Shown here: piece after piece, positions 24,155 through 33,231 of the stretch
How positions within the stretch are numbered: position 1 is the stretch's first letter
Layout: every line of letters starts with the position of its first letter
Assembly: GCF_003550065.1 (NCBI RefSeq)
Contig: NZ_QXDC01000003.1
Span: 868,001 to 932,000 of the forward strand
DNA: 64,000 nucleotides
Direction: 5' to 3'
Source: Hephaestia caeni
GTDB lineage: Bacteria; Pseudomonadota; Alphaproteobacteria; Sphingomonadales; Sphingomonadaceae
Program-made: the position numbers and the translations under genes
The notes under the pieces: generated by a model
What the model saw: only the letters and a program-made list of their open reading frames with translations
Databases searched by the model: none
What the model was told of the DNA's origin: nothing

Positions 24155-24625
24155 TCAAATTTCGTGCGTGTGGTTTTCGGAGTTCTCGATCCGATAATTG
24201 AAATCGAGCACGATGCGGTCCGCGGCGACGTCGAACACGAACTCGCCATAGGCGCCCTCGTTATTCTCCCACCCGTCGTGCTTCTCTTCGAGAAGCGCGT
24301 AGCAGAGCGTTTCGATCGCATCGGCGAGCGGCTCGCTCAGCCTCTCGGGTGCCTCCGAATCCAAGCTGGCGCGAGCGATCTCGACTGCGCTGTCGGGAAG
24401 CTCGGTGTCGGTATCGCCAGCCTTGACGGCGATACTGTCGATCTGGCCACTGTCGCCATAGCCGTTGAAGGTCACCGTCACCTTGCTGATGCCGGCATCG
24501 CGCAATACGGCGAGGACTGTAGCCTTATTGCCGGCGTGAAGTTCGGCGGCGCGTGCCTGATAAGCACGATAACGAGCCATGAATTCGTCCGGGTCAAATG
24601 CCGGAGCCGGGGTTTCATCGGTCAT
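24155..24625 (-). CDS. DUF6878-like protein
   Basis: A 156-residue acidic protein from ATG 24625 (AGGAGATAGACG upstream). 'ILKVTVTFNGYGDSG'-type sequence is seen here as 'ISKVTVTFNGYGDSGQIDSI', and the C-terminus has 'GEFVFDVAADRIVLDFNYRI'. These match the DUF6878 family, which accompanies DUF6915 genes on plasmids. Function unknown. Its leader carries a GCCCGGC/GCCGGGC hairpin just in front of the ribosome-binding site, like the gene at 22931. Confidence 0.82.
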   Translation of the reverse strand: MTDETPAPAFDPDEFMARYRAYQARAAELHAGNKATVLAVLRDAGISKVTVTFNGYGDSGQIDSIAVKAGDTDTELPDSAVEIARASLDSEAPERLSEPLADAIETLCYALLEEKHDGWENNEGAYGEFVFDVAADRIVLDFNYRIENSENHTHEI

Positions 24626-24648
24626 CGTCTATCTCCTGAAATGCAAAC

Positions 24649-24669
24649 AGCCCGGCGCGTGGCCGGGCC
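24649..24669 (-). terminator. hairpin between ParB-like gene and DUF6878 gene
   Basis: GCCCGGC (24650-24656) pairs with GCCGGGC (24662-24668). On the minus strand it is followed by TGTTTGCATTTCAGGAGA. It resembles the hairpin at 23705 in stem sequence and in its position before TTTCAGGAGA. Confidence 0.55.
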
Positions 24670-24723
24670 GAAGAGGTGATTGGAATGGATTGGCGGGGCG
24701 ACCGGAGCCGCCCCGCCAGTTGG

Positions 24724-26835
24724 TCATTCGGCGGCGATCGCCATGTCGTCGTCGCCCGACGCGTCGGCATCACCGTCGAGGAAAGCCGGCAGCGCTTCCG
24801 GCTCAGGCTCGAGCGCCAACGGCTCCTCGACCACCGGGAGCCGCAGCGGCTCGGGGAGCCATCCGGACTCGGCGAGCAGCCGTTCGGCCTCCCGCGCCAT
24901 GTCGCCCTTCTTCAGATGGTCGATCAGGCTCGCCTTCTGCGGATCGGTGCCCTCGGCCACCGCTTCGAGAATGCGCGGCTTGGTGACACGGCCGAGATAA
25001 TTCTCGACCGTCGGCCGCCAGCCCGTCGCTACCATGTCGAACCCGACCGCGCGGGCGAGGACATTGGCATGTTCGATCCGGCGCTCGACGCCATAGGCCG
25101 AGACGCGGCCACTGCCATGCTTGGGTACCGGCTCCCAGAGCGCGTTCACCGCACCGGCGGCGCAATGCGCGAATAGGGCCGCCTGGTCGGCGCCGTTGAG
25201 TTGCTGGATCGCATCCCACACGTCCTTGTCCTCGTTGGGGAGCCGCTCCTTCCACGCGGCATGGCGTTCGGCCATGGCCTTGACCGGCGCGCTTTCCCTG
25301 AGGCCCGCCGCCTGGAACGGGAAATAGACCCGGTTCAGCGACAGCTCGACGCAGCTCTCGGTACGCATGTGACAGAAGGTGGTGAGCACCATCGCGTGCA
25401 GCACCGCGGCGAAGGCGACCGACGGATTCTGCGCGAACGCATCCTGCAACGCGACCGTGCGCGACGCGGTGAGCTCGGCCACGAGCCGATCGGGAAGCGG
25501 CTTGATGACATCATCGTCATCATCATCCGCCACAGTGATCGGAGCCGTGGCCGCTTCGGAAGGCGCTTCACCGACAGGCGCATCACCCGCGTCCGGCGAC
25601 GCCGTGTCAGCAACGTCATCGTCGGGTTCGTCGACCTGCTCCTCGGGCTCGTCCCCGGGCAGCACATTGCCGCGATCGACGTAGAGCGTGCCATCCTGCT
25701 CGATGCCGACGAACACACCGGCACGGGCCTGTTCCTCGGGATCGAAAAGACGGCGACCCTGCGACAATCGGCCGATCTCGACGTCGATGGCGTGGGTGCG
25801 CGCCTCGACCTCGGCCGGAACGTCCTCACGGCCGGACCATTCGGCTTCGAGAGCATCGGCCTCGGCGCGAAGCTCGGCGATGCGCGCTTCGTCCGCTTCG
25901 GTCGGCGGTTCGAGCGTACCTTCGATATAGCGGCAATCCTCATCGTAGCCGTAAGGCAGGTCGACCATCGCTTCGACCCACTTCCAGCCCTCGGCCTTGA
26001 TCGCGGCGGCGTCTGCCTCGAGCTTCTCGGCAACGAGCCGGTCGACCAGCGCGGGATCGGCCAGCCAGCCGCCGTCATCGGGCTCGAACAAGTCGCGCGC
26101 CGGCGCCGAGCCGCCCGCCGCGAAATAGGTGTCGACGCCAATATAGCGCACGCGCCTGTCCCCGACCGGCACCATATCCTCGTTGAGCTTGTCCTTGATG
26201 AACTGCGGCGACTGGTCGCGGCTATGCGGGAGCAAATCCCAGACCTGTTCTTGGCGGGCATGATCGTCGCTGATGGTGAACGCCATCAGATGGTCGAGGG
26301 TCATGTCGCCTGCGGCATAGACTTCGTGCAGTTTCGGGGAGACCGAAGCCAGTTTGAGGCGCTGCTTCACGACGGCGGGCGTCACGCGAAAGTGCGCGGC
26401 GATCGCCTCCTCGCCTTCGCCCTGATCGCGCAGGCGCTGCATGCCGCGGAACTCGTCGAGCGGATGCAGTGGTTCACGGAAGGTGTTCTCCGCGAGCGAG
26501 TCTTCCTCCGCGAGGACGGGATCGTTGGCCGCCTTGACCACGCACGGAACCGGAACGGTCGGCACGGCGCGCTTGCGTTTGACGATCAGTTCGATCGCGA
26601 GATAGCGCCGACCGCCGGCCGGAATCTCGAACATGCCGGTTTCGTTGCCATCGGCGTCGAGCTGGGGACGGACATTGAGGCCGGTGATCAGACCGCGACG
26701 TTCGATATCATCGGCGAGATCGGCGATCGTCACGCCGAACTTGATTCGGCGGACATTCGACTGGGACAGGATCAGCTTGTTGAACGGGATGTCCCGCGAC
26801 TCGTTGAGGCTGATCTTCGGTAGGGCTTTCGCCAT
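24724..26835 (-). CDS. large ParB/RepB/Spo0J-family protein
   Basis: A 703-residue ParB-like protein, far longer than chromosomal ParB (298 residues at 59603). The N-terminal ParB nuclease/CTPase-like domain has 'IPFNKLILSQSNVRR', 'GLITGLNVRPQL', 'IPAGGRRYLAIELI' and box II 'AENTFREPLHPLDEFRGMQR'. A helix-turn-helix follows ('GEEAIAAHFRVTPAVVKQRL'). A long acidic linker (around 390-460, rich in Asp/Glu) leads to a helical C-terminus with 'IEHANVLARAVGFDMVATGW'. Proteins of this type on plasmids act in partition or as global regulators. No partner ParA is adjacent. GGAG precedes the ATG and a structured leader lies upstream. Confidence 0.88.
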   Translation of the reverse strand: MAKALPKISLNESRDIPFNKLILSQSNVRRIKFGVTIADLADDIERRGLITGLNVRPQLDADGNETGMFEIPAGGRRYLAIELIVKRKRAVPTVPVPCVVKAANDPVLAEEDSLAENTFREPLHPLDEFRGMQRLRDQGEGEEAIAAHFRVTPAVVKQRLKLASVSPKLHEVYAAGDMTLDHLMAFTISDDHARQEQVWDLLPHSRDQSPQFIKDKLNEDMVPVGDRRVRYIGVDTYFAAGGSAPARDLFEPDDGGWLADPALVDRLVAEKLEADAAAIKAEGWKWVEAMVDLPYGYDEDCRYIEGTLEPPTEADEARIAELRAEADALEAEWSGREDVPAEVEARTHAIDVEIGRLSQGRRLFDPEEQARAGVFVGIEQDGTLYVDRGNVLPGDEPEEQVDEPDDDVADTASPDAGDAPVGEAPSEAATAPITVADDDDDDVIKPLPDRLVAELTASRTVALQDAFAQNPSVAFAAVLHAMVLTTFCHMRTESCVELSLNRVYFPFQAAGLRESAPVKAMAERHAAWKERLPNEDKDVWDAIQQLNGADQAALFAHCAAGAVNALWEPVPKHGSGRVSAYGVERRIEHANVLARAVGFDMVATGWRPTVENYLGRVTKPRILEAVAEGTDPQKASLIDHLKKGDMAREAERLLAESGWLPEPLRLPVVEEPLALEPEPEALPAFLDGDADASGDDDMAIAAE

Positions 26836-26920
26836 GACATTTCACTCCATGACGGGCCGCCGAGAAACTCTCTCCCGGCTCTCGAGCCCGTCACGGAAAC
26901 CGAAGGTTCCTCTCTCCCTC
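26836..26920 (-). promoter_or_regulatory. structured 5' leader with GAGAGAG loop (leader 1)
   Basis: Minus-strand spacer between the Mom-like gene stop and the ParB-like start. It reads GAGAGGGAGAGAGG, then GACGGGC and GCCCGTC pairing around an inner element CCGGGAGAGAGTTTCTCGG, then GGAG and ATG. The outer stem GACGGG/CCCGTC is shared with leader 2 at 28317. Confidence 0.55.
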
Positions 26921-27448
26921 TCATGCGGCGGCGCCACGCGCGCGGCCCCGGCGGGCATTGCGCAGCGCCCGATCCTCGGACCATCCCCAGATGGTCTTGT
27001 CGCGCCCGATCCGGCCGGTGCGCGAGTCGATGCCCGATCGCGATCGGGCAAGCGGCACCCAGCCGTCGAAGCGATAAAGATTGCCGCTGTGATGGATGGC
27101 GTCCTGATAGCTGACCGCCCAGGAACAGCCTCGGGCGCTGGCGAGAGCAGGAAACACGAAGGCGCGCCAGAGCCGCAATGCGACCCGGCAAAGGTCCGGT
27201 CGGTCGGCGCAAAGCCGCGACAGCTCGATCGCCTCGCCTCGCGTGAGTCCCGCGACGGAGGGCCGGATCAACGTATCGGCCGAGGCGACGGCGACGAGGC
27301 GGCCGTCGTAGCGAAGACCATGCGCCCAGCCGCGCGTGGGGCGCCGGAGCGGTCCCATCCGGTGACCCCAGGCGATCAGGCAGGCGTTCAGTTCGATGCG
27401 CGTGATCGCCTCGAACAGGACCGGCGGGACGTGCGGCCGGTCAGACAC
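26921..27448 (-). CDS. GNAT-fold protein resembling Mom DNA-modification enzyme
   Basis: A 175-residue protein; GTG 27448 overlaps the stop of the PP-loop gene by eight bases. After an N-terminal part ('ELNACLIAWGHRMG') it has 'LVAVASADTLIRPS', 'GEAIELSRLCADRPDLCRVA', 'CSWAVSYQDAIHHSGNLYRF' and 'GWVPLARSRSG'. The order 'ELSRL', then a Ser-Tyr-x-Asp strand, then 'H-x-G-x-x-Y-x-x-x-GW' recalls phage Mu Mom and related GNAT-fold proteins that modify adenine in DNA. The resemblance is by eye; XF1762-type proteins have a similar pattern. Function is therefore a hypothesis. It is coupled to the PP-loop gene. Confidence 0.6.
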   Translation of the reverse strand: MSDRPHVPPVLFEAITRIELNACLIAWGHRMGPLRRPTRGWAHGLRYDGRLVAVASADTLIRPSVAGLTRGEAIELSRLCADRPDLCRVALRLWRAFVFPALASARGCSWAVSYQDAIHHSGNLYRFDGWVPLARSRSGIDSRTGRIGRDKTIWGWSEDRALRNARRGRARGAAA

Positions 27449-28316
27449 CACACATCCCCTCGCACTCATTGTCCCACAGGTCGAGCTGGCCGTGATCGGC
27501 GAGCGTGCTGAGATCGGCCTCGTCGAGCGGCACCGCGGAGCGATGGAGGAATACTTGCCCACGAATGCCGCGAAGCCCGGTGCGCATGGCGTGGTCGACC
27601 TCGACCGCCTCGGCCCAGCTCTCGGGGTCGCGATCGCGAATCGCGCGCCAGCGATCGTCGGAATGGAAGGGACAGCAGACGCAGGCGCTCTTGGGCGGGA
27701 TCGTATAGTCATGGCGTTCGAGCCAGGCGATGCAATCGCGCCGCGTCATGGCCTTTTCGACTAGCGGCCAGCGGTTGACCATCCAGCGCTCGAAGCTCGG
27801 CTTCATGCGCACCACCTCGTCGAGCGAGATGCCAATCCATTGCTCGACGATCGGGGCATCGGGCGACTTGCGCCGCGTGAGCCCGACAAGCTCGCGAACC
27901 TTCCGGCGGATCGGGACGATCTTGTAATCCTTGGTGCATTGACGTCGGATCATGCCGACCTCGACGCGGCCGCGCTTGACGGTGCGCGTGAACGCCGGGA
28001 TCGAGGCCCAGCGCGCGCCGGAGCTTGCACGCAAAAGGTCGGCGCGGATATCGCCAGCCGAGACGACATGGACCGGGAACGGAAGGACGTTGCCCGATCG
28101 CAGCCAGGCGAGATGCTGGTACACCGCAGCCGGCTCCCAGCCGGTGTCCGAGAAGATTGCGCAATCGGGCATCGGACCGATCTCGCCATGCGCCGCCATC
28201 AGGGCGAGGGTTGAAGACTGGACGCCGGCACCGAGGCTGAGGACGCGCAGACGGATCGAGGAATGAAGTTGAGGGTCGGACCCCGGAATCGGGAAGTCCG
28301 GGATAGGCGTGGCCAC
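27441..28316 (-). CDS. PP-loop ATPase-family protein (PAPS reductase-like)
   Basis: A 291-residue adenine-nucleotide alpha-hydrolase-fold protein. The PP-loop is 'LSLGAGVQSSTLALMA' near residues 26-41, followed by 'AIFSDTGWEP'. Downstream are 'RRQCTKDYKIVPIRR', 'WIGISLDEVVRMKPS' and a cysteine cluster 'SACVCCPFHSDDRW', which could bind a metal or Fe-S cluster. PP-loop proteins activate a substrate by adenylation, for example in sulfur insertion into nucleotides or nucleic acids. GTG 28316 has GGAGACCTGCG upstream. It is the first gene of the leftward block and is coupled to the Mom-like gene. Phage and plasmid copies of this family have no settled function. Confidence 0.8.
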   Translation of the reverse strand: MATPIPDFPIPGSDPQLHSSIRLRVLSLGAGVQSSTLALMAAHGEIGPMPDCAIFSDTGWEPAAVYQHLAWLRSGNVLPFPVHVVSAGDIRADLLRASSGARWASIPAFTRTVKRGRVEVGMIRRQCTKDYKIVPIRRKVRELVGLTRRKSPDAPIVEQWIGISLDEVVRMKPSFERWMVNRWPLVEKAMTRRDCIAWLERHDYTIPPKSACVCCPFHSDDRWRAIRDRDPESWAEAVEVDHAMRTGLRGIRGQVFLHRSAVPLDEADLSTLADHGQLDLWDNECEGMCGV

Positions 28317-28400
28317 CGCAGGTCTCCGCGACGGGCCACGGCGAGCCTCTCTCGCCGTGTCTCAACCCGTCACGGCGGTCACGGCCAAACTCTCACTCTG
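28317..28400 (-). promoter_or_regulatory. structured 5' leader with GAGAGAG loop (leader 2)
   Basis: Minus-strand leader of the PP-loop gene: GAGTGAGAG, then GACGGG/CCCGTC enclosing a perfect 9-bp stem CACGGCGAG/CTCGCCGTG whose loop is AGAGG, then GGAGACC and GTG. The clearest member of the four-leader family. Confidence 0.6.
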
Positions 28401-28774
28401 ACGGCGGCGAAGCCGCGCCGACAAAGACAGCGCCCTTGGCGAAGCCGGCCGGCGCGGCGACGTGCGCGCGGACCTGTGGGCCAGCCGCCGCCGCGCCCCC
28501 CGGGCCCGAGCCAAGAGCGTCCGCGCCGGGCAAACAGACGCGCGACCCCTGGCGGCGCCTGCCGCCGCCAGAGTGCGCACCACAAAAACCCGCGCTCTTC
28601 ATGGGGGCGTTGCGGGGCAGGCTGTGCGAAAACTATCAGTTACGCCTCACCAGTTTGGATCCGCTATCGGCCGTTCATCCCTCAACAGCCGGGTTAGCCG
28701 CCGTAACACCCCAAATTGGTGTGGACGATGCTCATGACCTTTGACTCAATGCCGTTCATACTCGGCGAAAATCA
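28401..28774. other. GC-rich gap between plasmid-like block and groEL
   Basis: No gene I can support. A minus-strand frame ending near 28393 ('MKSAGFCGAHSGGG...') is rich in Gly/Ala and may be a chance reading. CTGGCGGCG and CGCCGCCAG (about 28549-28575) form a stem. The lower-GC part (28620-28760) could be a module border. Confidence 0.4.
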
Positions 28775-28799
28775 GGAGGCCCGGCGTGCCGGGCCTCCC
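28774..28799 (-). terminator. groEL terminator
   Basis: An 11-bp stem GGAGGCCCGGC (28775-28785) / GCCGGGCCTCC (28788-28798). On the minus strand it lies just after the groEL stop and is followed by TGATTTTCG, giving a short U-tract. Confidence 0.75.
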
Positions 28800-28804
28800 G
28801 ACAA

Positions 28805-30439
<1,635 letters not shown>

Positions 30440-30478
30440 TCAAATTCCTTCCTGATGGTTAGAGGGATGGCAGGCGGC

Positions 30479-30793
30479 TCAGGCCGCCTGCTTGAGAGGC
30501 ACGACGTTGTCGATCACGCCGAGGATGTCGCTCTCCTTCATGATGAGCAGATCCTCGCCGTCGATCTTGACCTCGGTGCCCGACCATTTGCCGAACAGGA
30601 TGCGGTCGCCGGCCTTGACGGACAGCTCGACAAGCGTTCCGCTATCGTCCCGCGCGCCGGGGCCGACGGCCACGACTTCTCCTTCCTGCGGCTTTTCCTT
30701 AGCGGTGTCGGGAATGATGATGCCGCCCGAGGTCTTTTCCTCGGCTTCGATGCGGCGGACGACCACACGGTCGTGCAAGGGGCGGAAATGCAT
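30479..30793 (-). CDS. groES: 10 kDa co-chaperonin GroES
   Basis: Heptameric lid of GroEL, 104 residues. '[38 protein letters not shown]' spans the first strand and the mobile loop that docks on GroEL; '[32 protein letters not shown]' is the typical C-terminal core. It is first in the groES-groEL operon; GGAGG lies 6 bases before the ATG. A short Lys-Gln-Ala-Ala tail extends beyond the usual end. Confidence 0.97.
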   Translation of the reverse strand: MHFRPLHDRVVVRRIEAEEKTSGGIIIPDTAKEKPQEGEVVAVGPGARDDSGTLVELSVKAGDRILFGKWSGTEVKIDGEDLLIMKESDILGVIDNVVPLKQAA

Positions 30794-30861
30794 GCATAAC
30801 CTCCAGATGCAAAACAGGTTGTGATGTCCCTGCCGTTCATCTGAACGACAGGTTCGCGTGA

Positions 30862-30889
30862 ACTAGGAAAAGAGATTTTCGGGTTCAAG
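30862..30889 (-). promoter_or_regulatory. sigma32-like heat-shock promoter of groES-groEL
   Basis: On the minus strand CTTGAA (30889-30884) and CCTAGT (30867-30862) are 16 bases apart, within TCTTGAACCCG...TTTTCCTAG. The same arrangement precedes the Hsp20 operon at 34914-34940. It sits directly downstream of the CIRCE element. Confidence 0.65.
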
Positions 30890-30907
30890 AGGGCGAATGA
30901 AAATTTC

Positions 30908-30932
30908 TGGCACTCGCCTTCTCAGAGTGCCA
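30908..30932. promoter_or_regulatory. CIRCE element (HrcA operator)
   Basis: TGGCACTC-N9-GAGTGCCA, an exact inverted repeat with the canonical 9-base spacer; the consensus is TTAGCACTC-N9-GAGTGCTAA. It lies 115 bases upstream of groES, just upstream of the sigma32-like promoter. HrcA would repress groES-groEL at normal temperature; hrcA is not in the window. It also lies in the shared spacer with the rightward gene at 31063. Confidence 0.9.
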
Positions 30933-31062
30933 ATTCAGCTCTTTTCAGCAACATGCGATGATATCTCCCTCTTGACGCGACTCGGATCAGCACCAAATTC
31001 TCGTGCCGCGTGCGGCGCCGCACGCATGAGGAAGGAGCGACACAAGGAAAGGAGCCACGGCC

Positions 31063-31299
31063 ATGTCGCAGCCATTTTCCCGTTTCTTGCATCCCTTCGA
31101 CGTTGCACACCACCCGAGCCTGGAGCCGGAAGTCAAACGCGCAATCCTCGCCTCCTGGGCGTCCGACCGCTCCGCGGTAAAGGACCAGCCGGCGATGCGA
31201 AAGCCGCCCGGCGCCAAGCGCGCCGTTCCGATCGACGAGGTCTTCGCCGCCATGCGATCGCTCGATGAACCGCGGACTGACGGCCGACAGCTGCAATGA
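31063..31299 (+). CDS. small conserved hypothetical, heat-shock-locus associated
   Basis: A 78-residue protein from ATG 31063 with GGAAAGGAG upstream. 'FLHPFDVAHHPSLEPEVKRA' followed by 'ILASWASDRSAVKDQPAMRK' and 'PIDEVFAAMRSLD' is a pattern I know from small alphaproteobacterial proteins of unknown function, often near chaperone genes. Predicted soluble and helical. It is divergent from groES and its stop overlaps the start of the usg gene (ATGA), so it leads a three-gene operon. Confidence 0.8.
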   Translation: MSQPFSRFLHPFDVAHHPSLEPEVKRAILASWASDRSAVKDQPAMRKPPGAKRAVPIDEVFAAMRSLDEPRTDGRQLQ

Positions 31300-31565
31300 G
31301 TGATCGCGGCTTCATCGCGCAGCTGGAGGGCTACGGTCTCACCACAGCCGAGATCCATTACTACCGGCCCGATGCGCCGTCGCTTCTCCAGCTGTTCATA
31401 TGGCAGGAATATGATCTTGCGCCCGACTTCCCCACGCTGTTCGATTTCCTCGACCATTGGCGGCGCGAGATCGAGGCCGCACTCCATTCGGTCCGGATCG
31501 CCCATGGCCGGCTGATCGGACCCACCGAATGGCGCGCGGTCGATGGCATCATCCCGCTCCCATGA
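31296..31565 (+). CDS. Usg family protein
   Basis: An 89-residue protein of the Usg family ('GYGLTTAEIHYYRPDAPSLL', 'FIWQEYDLAPDFPTLFDFLD', 'REIEAALHSVRIAH'). Usg was once proposed as linked to tryptophan biosynthesis genes in alphaproteobacteria, but its function is not known. Start and stop both overlap neighbours by four bases, so translation is coupled on both sides. Confidence 0.85.
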   Translation: MSDRGFIAQLEGYGLTTAEIHYYRPDAPSLLQLFIWQEYDLAPDFPTLFDFLDHWRREIEAALHSVRIAHGRLIGPTEWRAVDGIIPLP

Positions 31566-31921
31566 CACGCGGTCTTGGCGAGCGCTGGCGCAGGCGAGGC
31601 GGACGGACAGTCCGCCTCGTCCTTGTCTTCGACGACATCATGGAATTCGCGCTCGCACTGCTGTCAGTGCCGCCCGATGAGCTTGAGACGCTGGGCTGGA
31701 CCTTCGCCGACCGTAAGCGGCTCCTCGATCATTTCCTGCGGTCCGGCAAGGCAGCGCAGCGCATCCCGCGCGATGCGTTGGGGCAAAGCCTGATCACGCT
31801 GCGGCTGCCGCGACGGGACCTCGCGCCGCTTCAGCGCTTCGCCCGCCGCGAACTGCCGAAGGCCGCTTCCAATGCCGCGATGCTCGATCGAGTTCTTCGG
31901 GTATTGGACGAGGCCGCATAG
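31562..31921 (+). CDS. hypothetical protein, third gene of the usg operon
   Basis: A 119-residue, Arg-rich protein from ATG 31562, overlapping the usg stop as ATGA. It has a hydrophobic N-terminal stretch 'TVRLVLVFDDIMEFALALL' and a helical, basic remainder ('RDALGQSLITLRLPRRDLAP'). I recognise no domain. Reads convergently with marC, which ends nine bases beyond. Confidence 0.65.
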   Translation: MTRGLGERWRRRGGRTVRLVLVFDDIMEFALALLSVPPDELETLGWTFADRKRLLDHFLRSGKAAQRIPRDALGQSLITLRLPRRDLAPLQRFARRELPKAASNAAMLDRVLRVLDEAA

Positions 31922-31929
31922 CGGCGGAT

Positions 31930-32562
31930 TCAACCGGCCAGGAACGGCGCGGCCGCGAGACCGTCGAAGACGAACTGGACAGCGAGGCCGGCGAGAAGCA
32001 CGCCGGAGATGCGGCCCACGACGTCGGCACCGGTGCTCCCCAGCAGCAGAACAAGGCGGTCGGCTGCGAGCATGGCGAGCCAAGTTAGAATCATGCACGC
32101 GACGATCATCGCGAGCACGCTGCCGCCCGCGATCCAGTTGTCGGTGCGGCCCATGACGAGCACGGCGGCCGATAGGCTTCCGGGGCCCGCGATCAAGGGA
32201 AACGCCAGCGGAAAAACGGCGATGTCGCCAGGCCCTTCGGCTTCCCGGCGCTCGCCCTCGCTAATCGACGAGAGTCCGGGACTGGAGAAGGTGAGCGTCA
32301 AGGCCTGGAGGAACAGCAGCACGCCGCCTGCCACCCGGAATGCGGGCAGCGAAATATGCAGGAGCGAAAGAACGACGCCACCCGCCACTGCGAACAGCAG
32401 CAGCACACTGGCAGCGATCGTGACCGAGCGCGTGGCAAGGCCGATCCGCTCGCTGCGGTGAATTCCGGCCGTCAGGCTGGCGAAGACCACCGCCGTCTCG
32501 ATCGGACCGATCGTGACGAGCAGGGTGATAAAGGTGGAAAGGATGCTGGGTGATATGTGCAT
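31930..32562 (-). CDS. MarC/UPF0056 family membrane protein
   Basis: A 210-residue inner-membrane protein with six hydrophobic segments. 'LVTIGPIETAVVFASLTAG' near the start, 'AGGVLLFLQALTL' and 'FPLAFPLIAGPGSLSAAVLV' are the MarC-family signatures. The family's function is unsettled: an early link to multiple antibiotic resistance was not upheld, and a transport role is assumed. No clear Shine-Dalgarno. It lies between the usg operon and a small exported protein, in the stress module. Confidence 0.9.
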   Translation of the reverse strand: MHISPSILSTFITLLVTIGPIETAVVFASLTAGIHRSERIGLATRSVTIAASVLLLFAVAGGVVLSLLHISLPAFRVAGGVLLFLQALTLTFSSPGLSSISEGERREAEGPGDIAVFPLAFPLIAGPGSLSAAVLVMGRTDNWIAGGSVLAMIVACMILTWLAMLAADRLVLLLGSTGADVVGRISGVLLAGLAVQFVFDGLAAAPFLAG

Positions 32563-32586
32563 GGGTCAAGCAACGGAAAACTTGCA

Positions 32587-32614
32587 AAGGGAGCGGCACC
32601 CACGCCGCTCCCTT
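32587..32614. terminator. 11-bp hairpin terminator
   Basis: AAGGGAGCGGC (32587-32597) pairs with GCCGCTCCCTT (32604-32614). On the minus strand it follows the exported-protein gene (stop at 32667) and precedes TGCAAGTTTTCC. It would separate that gene from marC. Confidence 0.7.
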
Positions 32615-32666
32615 ATGACTCAGGTGGCTTTGAATGAGCTGCCGGGATGGCCGACAGCAGGCTGCG

Positions 32667-33215
32667 TCATGTGCGGCGCATTCCATCCGTTCGGTTCGGG
32701 TGCGCGACAGCCGCGGGTGGTCCTTCACGGCAGTCACCGGAGCTGTTTGACACGACCTTCGGTGGCTGCCCCGAGCCAAGCGAGTTGACCTGAACGCTGC
32801 GGCTGCAGGTGCTTCCGCCGTTGGTCGTCGAGACGAAGCTGTAGCTGACGGTCCCCGGAGGCAGGCTGCGCAACGCCGTCAGGTCGATCTTCCCGTCATC
32901 GGCCATTGCTGGGAGCGGCAAGGCGCGAACCCGACGCATCATCAGGTCGCTCTGCCGGTCCATGTCGGCCGCGATCCGATCGAACGGCGCGAATGCGGCC
33001 GGCTCGAATGGATCGAGGCAGGCTATCGGCGCAACGCTGGAAGCAGGCGCGACCGTGACCTTGGGCGCGACATCTCCCTCATATTCTACGCGGGCGACCG
33101 TACCGTCCGGCAGGCCGACCTTCATCACATGGCTGTCATGGCTCGCCGCAAGCGCGGTACCGATGGCGGCGACCGCCGCCACGCCGGCCAGGACGGCTGT
33201 ACGGATTTTTCGCAT
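32667..33215 (-). CDS. exported hypothetical protein
   Basis: A 182-residue protein from ATG 33215 with AGAGAGG upstream. Residues 1-23 form a signal peptide (MRKIRTAVLAGVAAVAAIG..., cleavage expected after ALA-A). The mature part has 'SHVMKVGLPDGTVARVEYEG', a repeated 'MDRQSDLMMRRVRALP' helix and a Ser/Thr-rich C-terminus with 'STTNGGSTCSRSVQV'; two or three Cys could form disulfides in the periplasm. No domain recognised. It sits in the stress module, downstream of the NDUFS4-domain gene. Confidence 0.78.
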   Translation of the reverse strand: MRKIRTAVLAGVAAVAAIGTALAASHDSHVMKVGLPDGTVARVEYEGDVAPKVTVAPASSVAPIACLDPFEPAAFAPFDRIAADMDRQSDLMMRRVRALPLPAMADDGKIDLTALRSLPPGTVSYSFVSTTNGGSTCSRSVQVNSLGSGQPPKVVSNSSGDCREGPPAAVAHPNRTDGMRRT

Positions 33216-33231
33216 CAATCCTCTCTTCTGA

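Noticed and set aside
25201..26823. 540-codon plus-strand open frame opposite the ParB-like gene
   Set aside because: Mirror frame with no ribosome-binding site; the minus-strand protein has clear ParB motifs.
28436..28744. Plus-strand ORF of about 100 codons before groEL terminator
   Set aside because: Pro/Ala/Arg-rich, no ribosome-binding site, no domain; GC-driven open frame.
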